Source: Diphasiastrum complanatum
Taxonomy: Eukaryota > Streptophyta > Lycopodiopsida > Lycopodiales > Lycopodiaceae
NCBI GenBank assembly: GCA_029204225.1
Contig: CM055110.1
Span: 38,084,195-38,148,194, forward strand
DNA length: 64,000 nt
Direction of reading: 5' to 3'
Shown: piece after piece, positions 28,658 through 37,948 of the stretch
Position numbering within the stretch: the stretch's first letter is position 1
Layout of the letters: each line of letters begins with the position of its first letter
Translations under genes and position numbers: made by a program
Notes under the pieces: model-generated
What the model was told of the DNA's origin: nothing
Seen by the model: the letters and a program-made list of their open reading frames with translations, nothing else
The model's database searches: none

Positions 28658-29908
28658 ATGGCATCAATAGGTGGCATTCTATTGAAGGAAAGAAAGGATC
28701 CTAAGTGCAACCTTTGTGGCAAGGGAGGATATATTTTCTCAAGATGCTACAAAAAGAAGACCAATCCATCCAAGGAGAACCAAAACAAGGGGACCGAGGT
28801 GAAGGATGGAGCTTCAAGTTCAAAATGCAAATACAAGAAGGACAAGTCCAAGGAAAGGTGTTTCCTTTGTGGAAAGGTGAATGAGGCTTGGAGTCTCACA
28901 AGGACTTGCAAGATTTGTCTTCAAGAGTCCATCACAACACATGTCAAATCTTTTGAAATTTTTCATTTGGAAGTGCATTGTTTGGTTCAAGATGCAAAGA
29001 TAGATGTCACTTTCATGAAAGTAACTTGGATTTATTTTATGTCCTTGGAAAGTATTTTGCTTGGAACTTTAGATAAGTTCAAACTTATTGTTATTATCCT
29101 AGAGAAATCAATCAAGAATAAGGAGCAATCACAAAATGAAAATAGTTTCATTTATGCTCTCATGTCAACTTATGAAGATCTATTTTGCTTTGAAGGGATT
29201 TTTGTATCTCAAAGGTGGCTTAAGGAAATGCTAGTTGAGTGTAATGCCTTAAAAGATAGCAAAATATGTTTTCCTTGTAAGCTTACAGTAGTTATGAAGT
29301 CAAGGAAATGGAAATATCTTCATAATGTAGGATCTTTTGGTTTCAATAAGATCATGAATGATGTGTTCATTCATAAAGATGAAAATTGTAAGTTTTCAAT
29401 TTTAAAGGCAAGTTGTAAACTTCTTATGAGAATAAGTGAAGCATCCAAAGTGGACACTTATATCCATAAGGAAGTAGTTAGCCTTATTGAGATGGAAAAA
29501 CCTTTTGATTTCAATATTGGAAAAATCATGCAAAGTTGTGATGATTTTTGGACTTATGTTTCTAGCATAAGTAATCTTGATAATCATAGGAAGTGCATAT
29601 TGAATGGTCATACTTGTTGTGATCATTATGAGACATGGAGGTCTTGGATTTCCATCAAAAAGGAGCACCACGAAGAGGATCTTAAGGAGTCATCTCAAGG
29701 TTCAAATGTGCCAAGGATTGAGGAGGAGAATCATTCTCAAGGTTCAAGTGTGGCAAGGATTGAGGAGGAGAGACCTTCTCAAATTGTGATTCCAAAAAGA
29801 AACTTAAGAAATATGGTTGAGTCCATGTGGCTCACATTTCAAGGGAAAGAGGAGCATATCTCATGTGAAGGAGCAAGCCTCAAGGTCAAGCATCTTGTAT
29901 ATAGATAA
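28658..29908 (+). CDS. Chimeric ORF: gag start + CCHC knuckles + extra domain (C family)
   Basis: An upstream ATG at 28583 is in the same frame; I prefer 28658 because MASIGGILL is the normal gag start. After about ten residues gag jumps to a zinc knuckle (CNLCGKGGYIFSRC), a lysine-rich linker and half of a second knuckle (ERCFLCGK). Then about 240 residues follow that do not resemble gag, protease, integrase or RT (for example FIYALMSTYEDLFCFEGIF and SEASKVDTYIHKEVVSLIE). Near the C terminus a short repeated acidic unit (SQGS-VARIEEE, three variants) leads into NLRNMVESMWLTF, which corresponds to the integrase-RT linker of the related element C(-). The extra segment has a partial counterpart in C(-). 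The frame is uninterrupted for over 400 codons, which is unusual for a dead element. Function unknown. Confidence 0.6.
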   Translation: MASIGGILLKERKDPKCNLCGKGGYIFSRCYKKKTNPSKENQNKGTEVKDGASSSKCKYKKDKSKERCFLCGKVNEAWSLTRTCKICLQESITTHVKSFEIFHLEVHCLVQDAKIDVTFMKVTWIYFMSLESILLGTLDKFKLIVIILEKSIKNKEQSQNENSFIYALMSTYEDLFCFEGIFVSQRWLKEMLVECNALKDSKICFPCKLTVVMKSRKWKYLHNVGSFGFNKIMNDVFIHKDENCKFSILKASCKLLMRISEASKVDTYIHKEVVSLIEMEKPFDFNIGKIMQSCDDFWTYVSSISNLDNHRKCILNGHTCCDHYETWRSWISIKKEHHEEDLKESSQGSNVPRIEEENHSQGSSVARIEEERPSQIVIPKRNLRNMVESMWLTFQGKEEHISCEGASLKVKHLVYR

Positions 29909-30251
29909 ACACACATGTGTGGAGCCTGTTCCCACGTGTGAAAATAATGTACTTGTCATGTACCATAATCATATAGGTTGTACATATGATTTAATTCAAG
30001 TTCTAGTGGCTAAAAAGGCCAAAAACTAGTTTTCTAGACATATGACACATGGCATCAATCTATTGATTGCATGAGCCACATCCTTTGGTTAGGTGTCATA
30101 TCACATGTGTAGAGGACAGCTCACATGTGTGGAATAAGCTGAAGTAGGCAAATTTTGACTTCTAGAAGATTTCCAAGTAGATCTCCATATAGAAGGAAAA
30201 TGGACCAAAAGTGCTCAAAATAGAAGGTTTTGTCCAAGTGTCAGTTTTGCA
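29893..30251 (+). mobile_element. 3' LTR of C(+), first part
   Basis: Matches the 5' LTR from its position 40 onward (TCTTGTATATAGATAA), so the first 39 bp of the LTR are missing and the chimeric frame reads directly into it. It is cut at 30251 by element A and resumes at 36567. Confidence 0.85.
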
Positions 30252-31113
30252 TGATGAATTTTACAGTTTTTAGGACAATAATGATTGTACTTTACAATCA
30301 TAGAGAGTTATTGGTTGCTTAATCAATGAATCTATCAAGTTCTACACATTAGATCTTGATCTAGATTCACTACACTTGGATTTAAGCAAGAGCAATGGAT
30401 CAACACATCATTTTTTAGTGAGAGCGGCTTCACACGTGTGGAGTACTGTCCACTGTACGGCCTGCACCTGAAACAACAAGTACAATGATACTAGATAGCA
30501 ATCATGCATAAAAATCACAAGACAAATGACTAGAAATCTCACAAAAGTGTAGAGTGCAAAAGTCTCATCAATTTTCTTAGCAAAATGATGATCCTTTTAT
30601 GGATCAAGTACATCCATGAGTCTGGTACAGTCCAGCAGGCCTTCACACGTGTGAAGAGTGCCACATCACTCATATCTATCCATTTGATCCATCCTTGATC
30701 CTTATCCAATAGTTGACCTTCTAGAATATGACTAAAATCCAAAAAGCTAGTCTCCTAGAATATAGGAATATTCCCTACAAAATAGGATCTAAGGAAAATG
30801 GTCAACTCTTATCTTCTAGTACTCTATACACACATGTGAACATCCACTTGCCATGTGGGAGCATTTACTCATGCACATGCAAGGAAAAGCTAATTTGTAG
30901 GTGACTAGTCAACTTGACTAAAAACTAGTCATTTCATGTTCACACTAACTAGAATGATACAAAATCAATTTGGATATATACAAACATGAAAAGTACATCC
31001 TTTCACACATGGGAACATGCTCCACACGTGTGAAATCATATCATCAACATATTCTAATGTTTGATCAATATTTACATGAACCAATGTCAAGTGAGAAGTG
31101 ACAATTTTCAACA
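30252..31113 (-). mobile_element. 3' LTR of element A
   Basis: On the plus strand it runs from TGATGAATTTTACAG to ATTTTCAACA (862 bp). It holds three perfect CACACGTGTG palindromes at 30431, 30644 and 31023. The one at 30431 is part of the cassette with CTGTACGGCCTGCACC beside it. Confidence 0.92.
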
Positions 31114-31126
31114 CTCCTCCTCACTT
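31114..31126 (-). other. Polypurine tract of element A
   Basis: On the minus strand AAGTGAGGAGGAG lies immediately before the 3' LTR, the position where plus-strand DNA synthesis is primed. Confidence 0.8.
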
Positions 31127-31181
31127 CTAACTTGGCAAATCTAGTGTACATCTATCTACAATTCCAAGAGCATATCTTAAC

Positions 31182-34100
31182 TTAAAAAAATGGATCTTTG
31201 GACAATGGTTTGGTTAAGATATCAGCTATGCATTCGGATGATGGTACATGATGTAGTTGCACTTCCTTGGATTGTACCTTCTCCCTCACAAAGTGGTGAG
31301 CTATCTCAATATGCTTTGTTCTAGCATGGAAGATAGGATTTGAAGCAATTTGTTGAGAAGCTTGATTGTCACAAAATATGTAAGGGATCTCCTCGGCCTC
31401 TAGCACATGTAGTTCCATCAAGAGTCTTCTTAGCCATAAGAGCTCTTTGGTTGTTGAAGTCAATGCCTTGTACTCGGCTTCACAAGAAGATAGTGAGATT
31501 GTATCTTGCTTTTTGGAAAGCCAAGATATCACTCCTCCACAAAGAAATGTTGCAAATGCACTAATGGACTTCCTATCCATCTTGTCACCTGCAAAATCTG
31601 AATCCGAGTAGGCTCTCAAGTGCAAGTTAGATCCTTCATAAAGTATACCAAAAAATCTAGTACTAGAAACATATCTAAGTACTCTCTTGGCACTTTTCCA
31701 ATGATGAATTAAAGGAGCTTGCATACTTTGACTCAACTTGCTTACACAAAAACTTAAGTCAGGTCTAGTGATGGTTAAATAGATTAGAGAGCCTATAAGC
31801 TTCCTAAAGAGAGTGATGTCCTCAAAGGATGCTTCATCACCTTCATTAGTTGCTTTCACAACATGCTCCATAGGGGTGTCAATCCCCTTACAATCTTTCA
31901 TACCAAATCTTTCAAGAATGGAAGTAGCATACTTAGATTGACTTATGAAAGTACAATTGCTACTTCTAGACACTTCTATCCCAAGTATAAACTTTAGGAA
32001 GCCTAGATCTACCATCTTGAACTCACTAGATAAGTCAACTTTTACTTTGCCTATGCCATCATCATCATTTCCTGTCATAATGATGTCATCAACATAAAGA
32101 ACCAAAATGATGATCTTTCCTTCATTACATTTGAAATATAAAGAAGGTTCATAAGCACTTAGTACAAAGCCAAGGGAATAGAGAAAATCATGCAACCTAG
32201 AGTACCAAGCTCTAGGTGCTTGCTTCAAGCCATATAGGCTCTTCCTTAAGTAGCACACCTTTTGCTCCTCACCAATCTTGATGAAGCCCTCGGGTTGCAT
32301 CATGTAGATTTCCTCTTCTAAGAAGCCATTCAAGAAGGCATTTGTCACATCCATTTGGTAGAGATCCCATTTGAACAAAGTAGCAATGCAAATGATTAAT
32401 CTAATAGTTACAAGCTTAGCTACAGGTGCAAATGTTTCTTCATAATCCAATCCTTTTATTTGAAGAAATCCCTTAGCAACAAGCCTAGCTTTGTATTTAC
32501 TAATAGATCCATCTTGATTGTACTTAATTCTATAAATCCACTTACATGCAAGTGGTTTCTTTCCTCTTGGAAGATTTACAAGATTCCAAGTATGATTTTC
32601 TTCTAATGCATCATACTCTACTTGCATTGCATCTCTCCAAACTTTAGATTTACATGCTTCTTCAAAAGATGATGGTTCTTCAATCAATGTAGCTAAAAAA
32701 GAGTAAGAGGTAGAAGATGTAGAGCCTTCCTTTTGCTTTCCCTTGTCCACATAGGTAAGCCTTGAGGGCTCGGCCTTGCTCCTTGATGATCTTCTTGGCC
32801 CCTTTTGACTTGGATCCAAATCTCCATCCTCGGGTTTGTCATGATCCTCCTCGGGTTTGTCAAGATCCTCCTCGGATTTGTCAAGATCTTCAATGCACAA
32901 TGGGTTAGATCCATTTGACAAGCTCTTAGCAAATTGTGACTCATCAAAAAGTACATCCTTGCTTACCTTTAATTTCTTGGATGTAGGATCATATATCCTA
33001 TATCCCTTGCTATTTTCTCCATAGCCAACAAAGATTCCTTTGAAGGAGGTAGCATCTTCTTTCCTTCTAGTCTCCAAAGGAATGTGTACATAACAAGTAC
33101 ATCCAAAGATCTTAAAATATTTTACATTGGGTTTCTTATCAAACAAGGCTTGATAAGGTGAGATCCCATCTATAGCACTACTAGGAAGTCTATTACACAA
33201 ATAATTAGCACATGTTATGGCTTCTCCCCAAAATGAGATGGGAAGTGATGCATCAAGCCTCAAGGACTTTGCACACTCACATAGACTCCTATTTTTCCTC
33301 TCGGCCACCCCATTTTGTTGAGGGGTGTAGGAACAAGTGTATTGTAACTTAATACCATTGATCTCACAAAAGTCTTTCATTTTATTGGAGGTGTACTCTC
33401 CTCCATTATCACATCTTAGTGCTTTGATAGAAGTACTAAGTTGTTTCTCTACTAGAGACTTGAACTTAATGAAAGCTTCATAAACAAGATTTTTCTTTGA
33501 TAGTAACTCAATCCATGTGAATCTAGTACAATCATCTATAAAAGTTACATACATCAAGGCACCTCCATTACTTGCATGTGAAAAACTATGTACATCAGAA
33601 TGTATGAGATCCAAGGGAGAGAGAGATCTTGATGAAGATTTCTTGTAAGAAGATTTGTGTGACTTTGCAAGGCCACATGCCTCACACATTTTTCCACACT
33701 TCTTGAAAGCTCTTGGTAGGCCGAGAGCTAGTTCCTTGCTTGCCATTGACTCCATAGATTGAAGATTAGGATGTCCTAATCTCTTATGCCAAAGCTCCAC
33801 TTGAGTTAGCTCCTCCCTAGCCAAGTTCACACTTTCACTTGCAACATTAGCATCCAACTTGAAAAGTCTACCTTGCTTAATGCCACTAGCTATGCACTTA
33901 TCATTTTTCAAGATGGAACAAACTCCATTCTTGAAATGTACATCTAGTCCATTGTCCATTAATTGTCCTACACTAAGCAAGTTTCTTGAAATGGTAGGAA
34001 CATACAAAACATTATCTAGATCTATCCTTTTAGATGTGCCTAAACAAAGAGGTATAGATCCTATGCCATCTATCTTGCATGCTTGATCACTAGCAGTGTA

Positions 34101-35108
34101 TATTGACTTCTTAGAGTCATTACAAGATAGAAGAGTAGAAAAATAATGCTTGTTAAAGGACATGTGGGAACTAGCCCCACTATCTATCCACCATGTGTCT
34201 TGACTTGAAGTTGGTGTAGATGCAACCATTAAGGATGTGTTGAATCCATCCTCATATTCTTCCTCTTGAGCAATGTTCCCTTGATCTCCTTTGGCTTGTT
34301 GATTCTTCTTCAAGTAGCATTCTGAGGCAAAGTGTCCTTTCTTTCCACAAAAGAAACACTTTAGTTTTGCCTTGTTCTTCACTTTGCCTTTGGAGGTAGA
34401 TCCTCCATTCTTCATCTCGGCCTCCTTGCCTTGATTTTTCTTGAATGGATTTTGCTTTTTCTTGCCTTTAGATGTAAAGTTAGCTTTCTCCTCTCCTCCA
34501 TTAAGTGACATGCTATCCATTCTTGTCTTGAGGTGTAGAAGCCTACTCTCCTCGGCCACAAGAACATTGTGCAACTTTTCAATGGATGGAAGAGAGTCTT
34601 GAATGGCAAATGATTGGACTAAGTTGGTAAACTCATCACTTAGACCATTCAAAATGATTTGTACTAGTTCTTGATCTTGGATCTTCTCTCCTATTGCACT
34701 TAACTCCTTGTTAAGAGATTTGATCCTAAGAACATACTCTTGTCCACTCTCTCCACTTCCTTTCATGCTTTGGAAAACTTGATTTCTTAGCATGAGGATT
34801 CTTGAAGTATTGTTGGATTCATAAATGCTCTTTAATGAATCCCAAGCCTCTTTGGATGAGGTACAAGAAGACACCTCTTTCAAGAGGTCATTGCATACAT
34901 TTAACTTTATGCAATGTAGAGCTAATCTTGCTCTCTTCTTGTATTTGGCTTGTTCTTGGGGAGTTTGAGGCTCTTCCTCTACTCCTTGAACTATGTCATA
35001 TAGATCATGGATCACTAGGAGTGATTCCATTCTCACTTTCCAAATGGAATAATTTGTGGAAGTGAGTCTCTCACTTGATTCCATCAAATATCCACCCATG
35101 GATGACAT
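31182..35108 (-). CDS. Copia gag-pol polyprotein, intact (element A)
   Basis: One open frame of 1308 codons encodes all the proteins for Ty1/Copia replication. Gag occupies about residues 1-250, with the CCHC knuckle CFFCGKKGHFASEC at 251-264. Protease has DSGASSH at 309-315. GAG-pre-integrase has HKRLGHPN at 441-448. The integrase catalytic triad is D505 (HSDVH), D567 (RCDNGGEY) and E603 (VAERKNR). Reverse transcriptase starts near 830 and has YVDD at 1005-1008. RNase H has D1169 in AYSDSDFAGD, E1210 in SLSSCEAEYKA and D1247 in IFCDNQ. An acidic repeat, DLDKSEED/DLDKPEED/DHDKPED, lies at 741-761 in the integrase-RT linker. No stop or frameshift is seen and all catalytic residues are present, so it is probably competent or only recently inactive. 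No frameshift or stop separates gag from pol, as is usual for plant Copia. Confidence 0.95.
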   Translation of the reverse strand: MSSMGGYLMESSERLTSTNYSIWKVRMESLLVIHDLYDIVQGVEEEPQTPQEQAKYKKRARLALHCIKLNVCNDLLKEVSSCTSSKEAWDSLKSIYESNNTSRILMLRNQVFQSMKGSGESGQEYVLRIKSLNKELSAIGEKIQDQELVQIILNGLSDEFTNLVQSFAIQDSLPSIEKLHNVLVAEESRLLHLKTRMDSMSLNGGEEKANFTSKGKKKQNPFKKNQGKEAEMKNGGSTSKGKVKNKAKLKCFFCGKKGHFASECYLKKNQQAKGDQGNIAQEEEYEDGFNTSLMVASTPTSSQDTWWIDSGASSHMSFNKHYFSTLLSCNDSKKSIYTASDQACKIDGIGSIPLCLGTSKRIDLDNVLYVPTISRNLLSVGQLMDNGLDVHFKNGVCSILKNDKCIASGIKQGRLFKLDANVASESVNLAREELTQVELWHKRLGHPNLQSMESMASKELALGLPRAFKKCGKMCEACGLAKSHKSSYKKSSSRSLSPLDLIHSDVHSFSHASNGGALMYVTFIDDCTRFTWIELLSKKNLVYEAFIKFKSLVEKQLSTSIKALRCDNGGEYTSNKMKDFCEINGIKLQYTCSYTPQQNGVAERKNRSLCECAKSLRLDASLPISFWGEAITCANYLCNRLPSSAIDGISPYQALFDKKPNVKYFKIFGCTCYVHIPLETRRKEDATSFKGIFVGYGENSKGYRIYDPTSKKLKVSKDVLFDESQFAKSLSNGSNPLCIEDLDKSEEDLDKPEEDHDKPEDGDLDPSQKGPRRSSRSKAEPSRLTYVDKGKQKEGSTSSTSYSFLATLIEEPSSFEEACKSKVWRDAMQVEYDALEENHTWNLVNLPRGKKPLACKWIYRIKYNQDGSISKYKARLVAKGFLQIKGLDYEETFAPVAKLVTIRLIICIATLFKWDLYQMDVTNAFLNGFLEEEIYMMQPEGFIKIGEEQKVCYLRKSLYGLKQAPRAWYSRLHDFLYSLGFVLSAYEPSLYFKCNEGKIIILVLYVDDIIMTGNDDDGIGKVKVDLSSEFKMVDLGFLKFILGIEVSRSSNCTFISQSKYATSILERFGMKDCKGIDTPMEHVVKATNEGDEASFEDITLFRKLIGSLIYLTITRPDLSFCVSKLSQSMQAPLIHHWKSAKRVLRYVSSTRFFGILYEGSNLHLRAYSDSDFAGDKMDRKSISAFATFLCGGVISWLSKKQDTISLSSCEAEYKALTSTTKELLWLRRLLMELHVLEAEEIPYIFCDNQASQQIASNPIFHARTKHIEIAHHFVREKVQSKEVQLHHVPSSECIADILTKPLSKDPFF

Positions 35109-35692
35109 TTTAGAATGAATGCTCTTTTAAAAATCACAAAGATTTTTGAATTTTAAAAGATCTATGAAGTGGCCTAAAGCTTACTAGAATGCCTATAGGC
35201 TTGTCTCTATCAAACTAACACACAAGCTTGAATGATACTCAAAGATCTTACCAAAAATTTCTAGCTTTCACTCTCACAAAAAAAAATTGCTTTACACTTT
35301 TCTTAGAGATTTCACTTCAACTAAGGATCTGAACAAATCAGCCTCTTAGATCTGATCTTAGACTCTAAAAAGAAATGCTTCAATGATCCAAAACACTATT
35401 TGGTCATAGGCATTAGTTAGAATGAATCTAGATCAATACTATGCTTCAAAAAGCACCAAAAATGAACTAGTATTGTGATTTTGGGACCAAAAAACACAAA
35501 GTAACTTGAATTGAAAGTTGCTGTACGGTTTCACACGTGTGAAAAGTACATACACAGCCTCAAAGTCGTTTTGATCCAAATGATTACAAGCTATCACTCT
35601 AGAAGAACTCGCCCTCACTAGTATTGGCCAAAAAACAAATTTTGCCAATGATCTTTACAAGATTTATGATTCAATGATCACTCTCTTACTTA
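35109..35692 (-). other. Leader of element A
   Basis: Untranslated leader of about 580 bp between primer site and gag. It contains an extra TTTCACACGTGTGAAA palindrome at about 35529-35544 (core 35532-35541) next to CTGTACGG, so the palindrome occurs in the leader as well as in the LTR. Confidence 0.8.
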
Positions 35693-35704
35693 GCTCTGAT
35701 ACCA
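35693..35704 (-). other. Primer-binding site of element A
   Basis: GCTCTGATACCA on the plus strand, the complement of TGGTATCAGAGC, directly against the 5' LTR; tRNA-iMet primer. Confidence 0.92.
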
Positions 35705-36566
35705 TGATAAATTTTACAGTTTTTAGGACAATAATGATTGTACTTTACAATCATAGAGAGTTATTGGTTGCTTAATCAATGAATCTATCAAGTTCTACAC
35801 ATTAGATCTTGATCTAGATTCACTACACTTGGATTTAAGCAAGAGCAATGGATCAACACATCATTTTTTAGTGAGAGCGGCTTCACACGTGTGGAGTACT
35901 GTCCACTGTACGGCCTGCACCTGAAACAACAAGTACAATGATACTAGATAGCAATCATGCATAAAAATCACAAGACAAATGACTAGAAATCTCACAAAAG
36001 TGTAGAGTGCAAAAGTCTCATCAATTTTCTTAGCAAAATGATGATCCTTTTATGGATCAAGTACATCCATGAGTCTGGTACAGTCCAGCAGGCCTTCACA
36101 CGTGTGAAGAGTGCCACATCACTCATATCTATCCATTTGATCCATCCTTGATCCTTATCCAATAGTTGACCTTCTAGAATATGACTAAAATCCAAAAAGC
36201 TAGTCTCCTAGAATATAGGAATATTCCCTACAAAATAGGATCTAAGGAAAATGGTCAACTCTTATCTTCTAGTACTCTATACACACATGTGAACATCCAC
36301 TTGCCATGTGGGAGCATTTACTCATGCACATGCAAGGAAAAGCTAATTTGTAGGTGACTAGTCAACTTGACTAAAAACTAGTCATTTCATGTTCACACTA
36401 ACTAGAATGATACAAAATCAATTTGGATATATACAAACATGAAAAGTACATCCTTTCACACATGGGAACATGCTCCACACGTGTGAAATCATATCATCAA
36501 CATATTCTAATGTTTGATCAATATTTACATGAACCAATGTCAAGTGAGAAGTGACAATTTTCAACA
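35705..36566 (-). mobile_element. 5' LTR of element A
   Basis: Plus-strand ends TGATAAATTTTACAG and ATTTTCAACA, 862 bp, the same length as the other LTR. Palindromes CACACGTGTG at 35884, 36097 and 36476 correspond one-to-one with those of the 3' LTR. Confidence 0.92.
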
Positions 36567-36997
36567 GAATCATCATATGACAAAGCACCTTCACACATAT
36601 GGGATCATAGGGATAATCAGTACCACGAGATCCCACTTATTGTATATATAGAGCCACATTTGGCCATAATCAATGTGAGACACCAATCTTGGTTTTGGAA
36701 GCAATTTTGAGTGATTCTCTCCATTTGTCTACATTTGTTTTGATTGTTTTGAGGTTCTATCAATGTGTACTTGATTTTCAGGTTGGATTCCGTACTCAGA
36801 CAGTGTTTCACATGTGTGAAACCATAAAGTACACTTACCTTCAATTAATTATTGTTCTTGTTAGGATTTTGTGTCTAGAATTGATCTAGATTGACCTTAA
36901 TCTCAAGTAGATTGATAGATCAAGTAGATCTGACAACCAATCCCTCTTGAGGATCAGATTAGGATCTACTCTTGGTCCTTTTTGTACTTTTCTCACA
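36567..36997 (+). mobile_element. 3' LTR of C(+), second part
   Basis: Continues from the break at 30251 (GAATCATCATATGAC) and ends GTACTTTTCTCACA. Together the two parts are 790 bp, 4 bp shorter than the matching part of the 5' LTR; the missing bases are TGAT at the site of insertion of A. The palindrome is decayed to CACATGTG here. Confidence 0.88.
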
Positions 36998-37600
36998 AAT
37001 TAGGAAAAAGACTAGCATGCGATCAGAACAATTACGAATTTTGCAAATTTTGCTCACAAAACTGCCAAAATTTCAAATGCCCATAACTTTGGCTACAGTG
37101 CACCAAATTAGGCACTGTAAAGCACAATACGGAGGGAGACCAAGTGACCAAGATAGTTGCCACATCAGCTTGCCATTTGGGTTCACACATGTGAGAACAG
37201 AGCAGTTATAATTCTGTAGTAGGGGCACGTCCACAAGGCAAAATGTTGTAAAAACGTGCAAACACCCATCCTAGCCCAATAGTGATGCCTCCAACAGTCT
37301 TAAATGGTCTATTAGGCTTTTGTGAAGCATTCATACTGGTCCTATGAAGCAATATAGGCTGAGAATGAAGATTTCTTGGTTTGTAGAAGTCAAAATAGCT
37401 TCAAACTTGATGGAGATGAAACGTAAGCCATCGTCCATCAATTTACATGTCTGATAGCTTTTTGGGAAGGTAAAAAAGAATGCTAATCATGCTATAAAAA
37501 TTTACAGCATGATCTACAAAGAACTATATCCATGATGGATCTAATCTTGATATCAAATACTATCTTGATCTTTTTAGGCTAATTACTCTCTCAAGGATGT
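36998..37600. other. Unassigned DNA between C(+) and C(-)
   Basis: No gene recognised. A phrase GGGTTCACACATGTGAGAAC near 37180 resembles the LTR cassette, so this may be part of a further decayed Copia LTR or leader, possibly including the lost 3' end of C(-). Confidence 0.4.
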
Positions 37601-37948
37601 AAGTGTCCACTTTGGATGCTTCACTTAATCTCAAGAGGAGATCACAATTTGCCCCAAAACATGTGAGAACATGATTTTCAAAAACATGAGTAACAAGCTC
37701 AATCTTGTTCTCACTAGAACAAGAGCATGCTTTTGATAATACAATATCTTGCTTTCAAAAAGTATTGGAAACATATCTAAGTCAATAATAGCAAGAAACA
37801 TGTCCATACCATAAGCATCATACAAAACTAGTATAACCTTTCTTGAACTTTGAGATCCAAAAAATTCAATAAAGCAAGATAGCATATCAAGTAAAGGAAG
37901 AGAAGCATATATGAATGTGTTGTAGTAGATACTACATGAAAGATTCCC
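37601..37948 (-). pseudogene. Extra coding segment of family C, second copy
   Basis: Lies downstream of the truncated pol frame of C(-). Read on the minus strand it aligns with the unrecognised middle of the chimeric frame at 28658-29908: TFIYASLPLLDMLSCF against SFIYALMSTYEDLFCF, and SEASKVDTYI identical in both. Here the frame is broken (84-codon piece 37885-37631, then a shift). A core of roughly 100 residues present in the middle of the other copy is missing here. Confidence 0.6.

Larger units (their letters stand above)
30252..36566 (-). mobile_element. Complete Copia element A
   Basis: Minus-strand element with two 862-bp LTRs (35705-36566 as 5', 30252-31113 as 3'), a primer site, a single uninterrupted gag-pol frame and a purine tract. 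The two LTRs look almost identical on reading; a clear difference is TGATA versus TGATG at the end distal to the purine tract. This suggests recent insertion. The expected 5-bp target duplication is absent (see findings). Confidence 0.92.
26159..36997 (+). mobile_element. Copia element C(+), interrupted by element A
   Basis: Whole element: 5' LTR 26159-26991, primer site at 26992, long leader, chimeric frame 28658-29908, 3' LTR 29893-30251 plus 36567-36997. Element A (30252-36566, minus strand) sits inside the 3' LTR. The flanks are AAATT before 26159 and AATTA after 36997, compatible with a target duplication if one A has been lost. It cannot make its own integrase or RT, so it is non-autonomous or dead. 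Confidence 0.8.
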
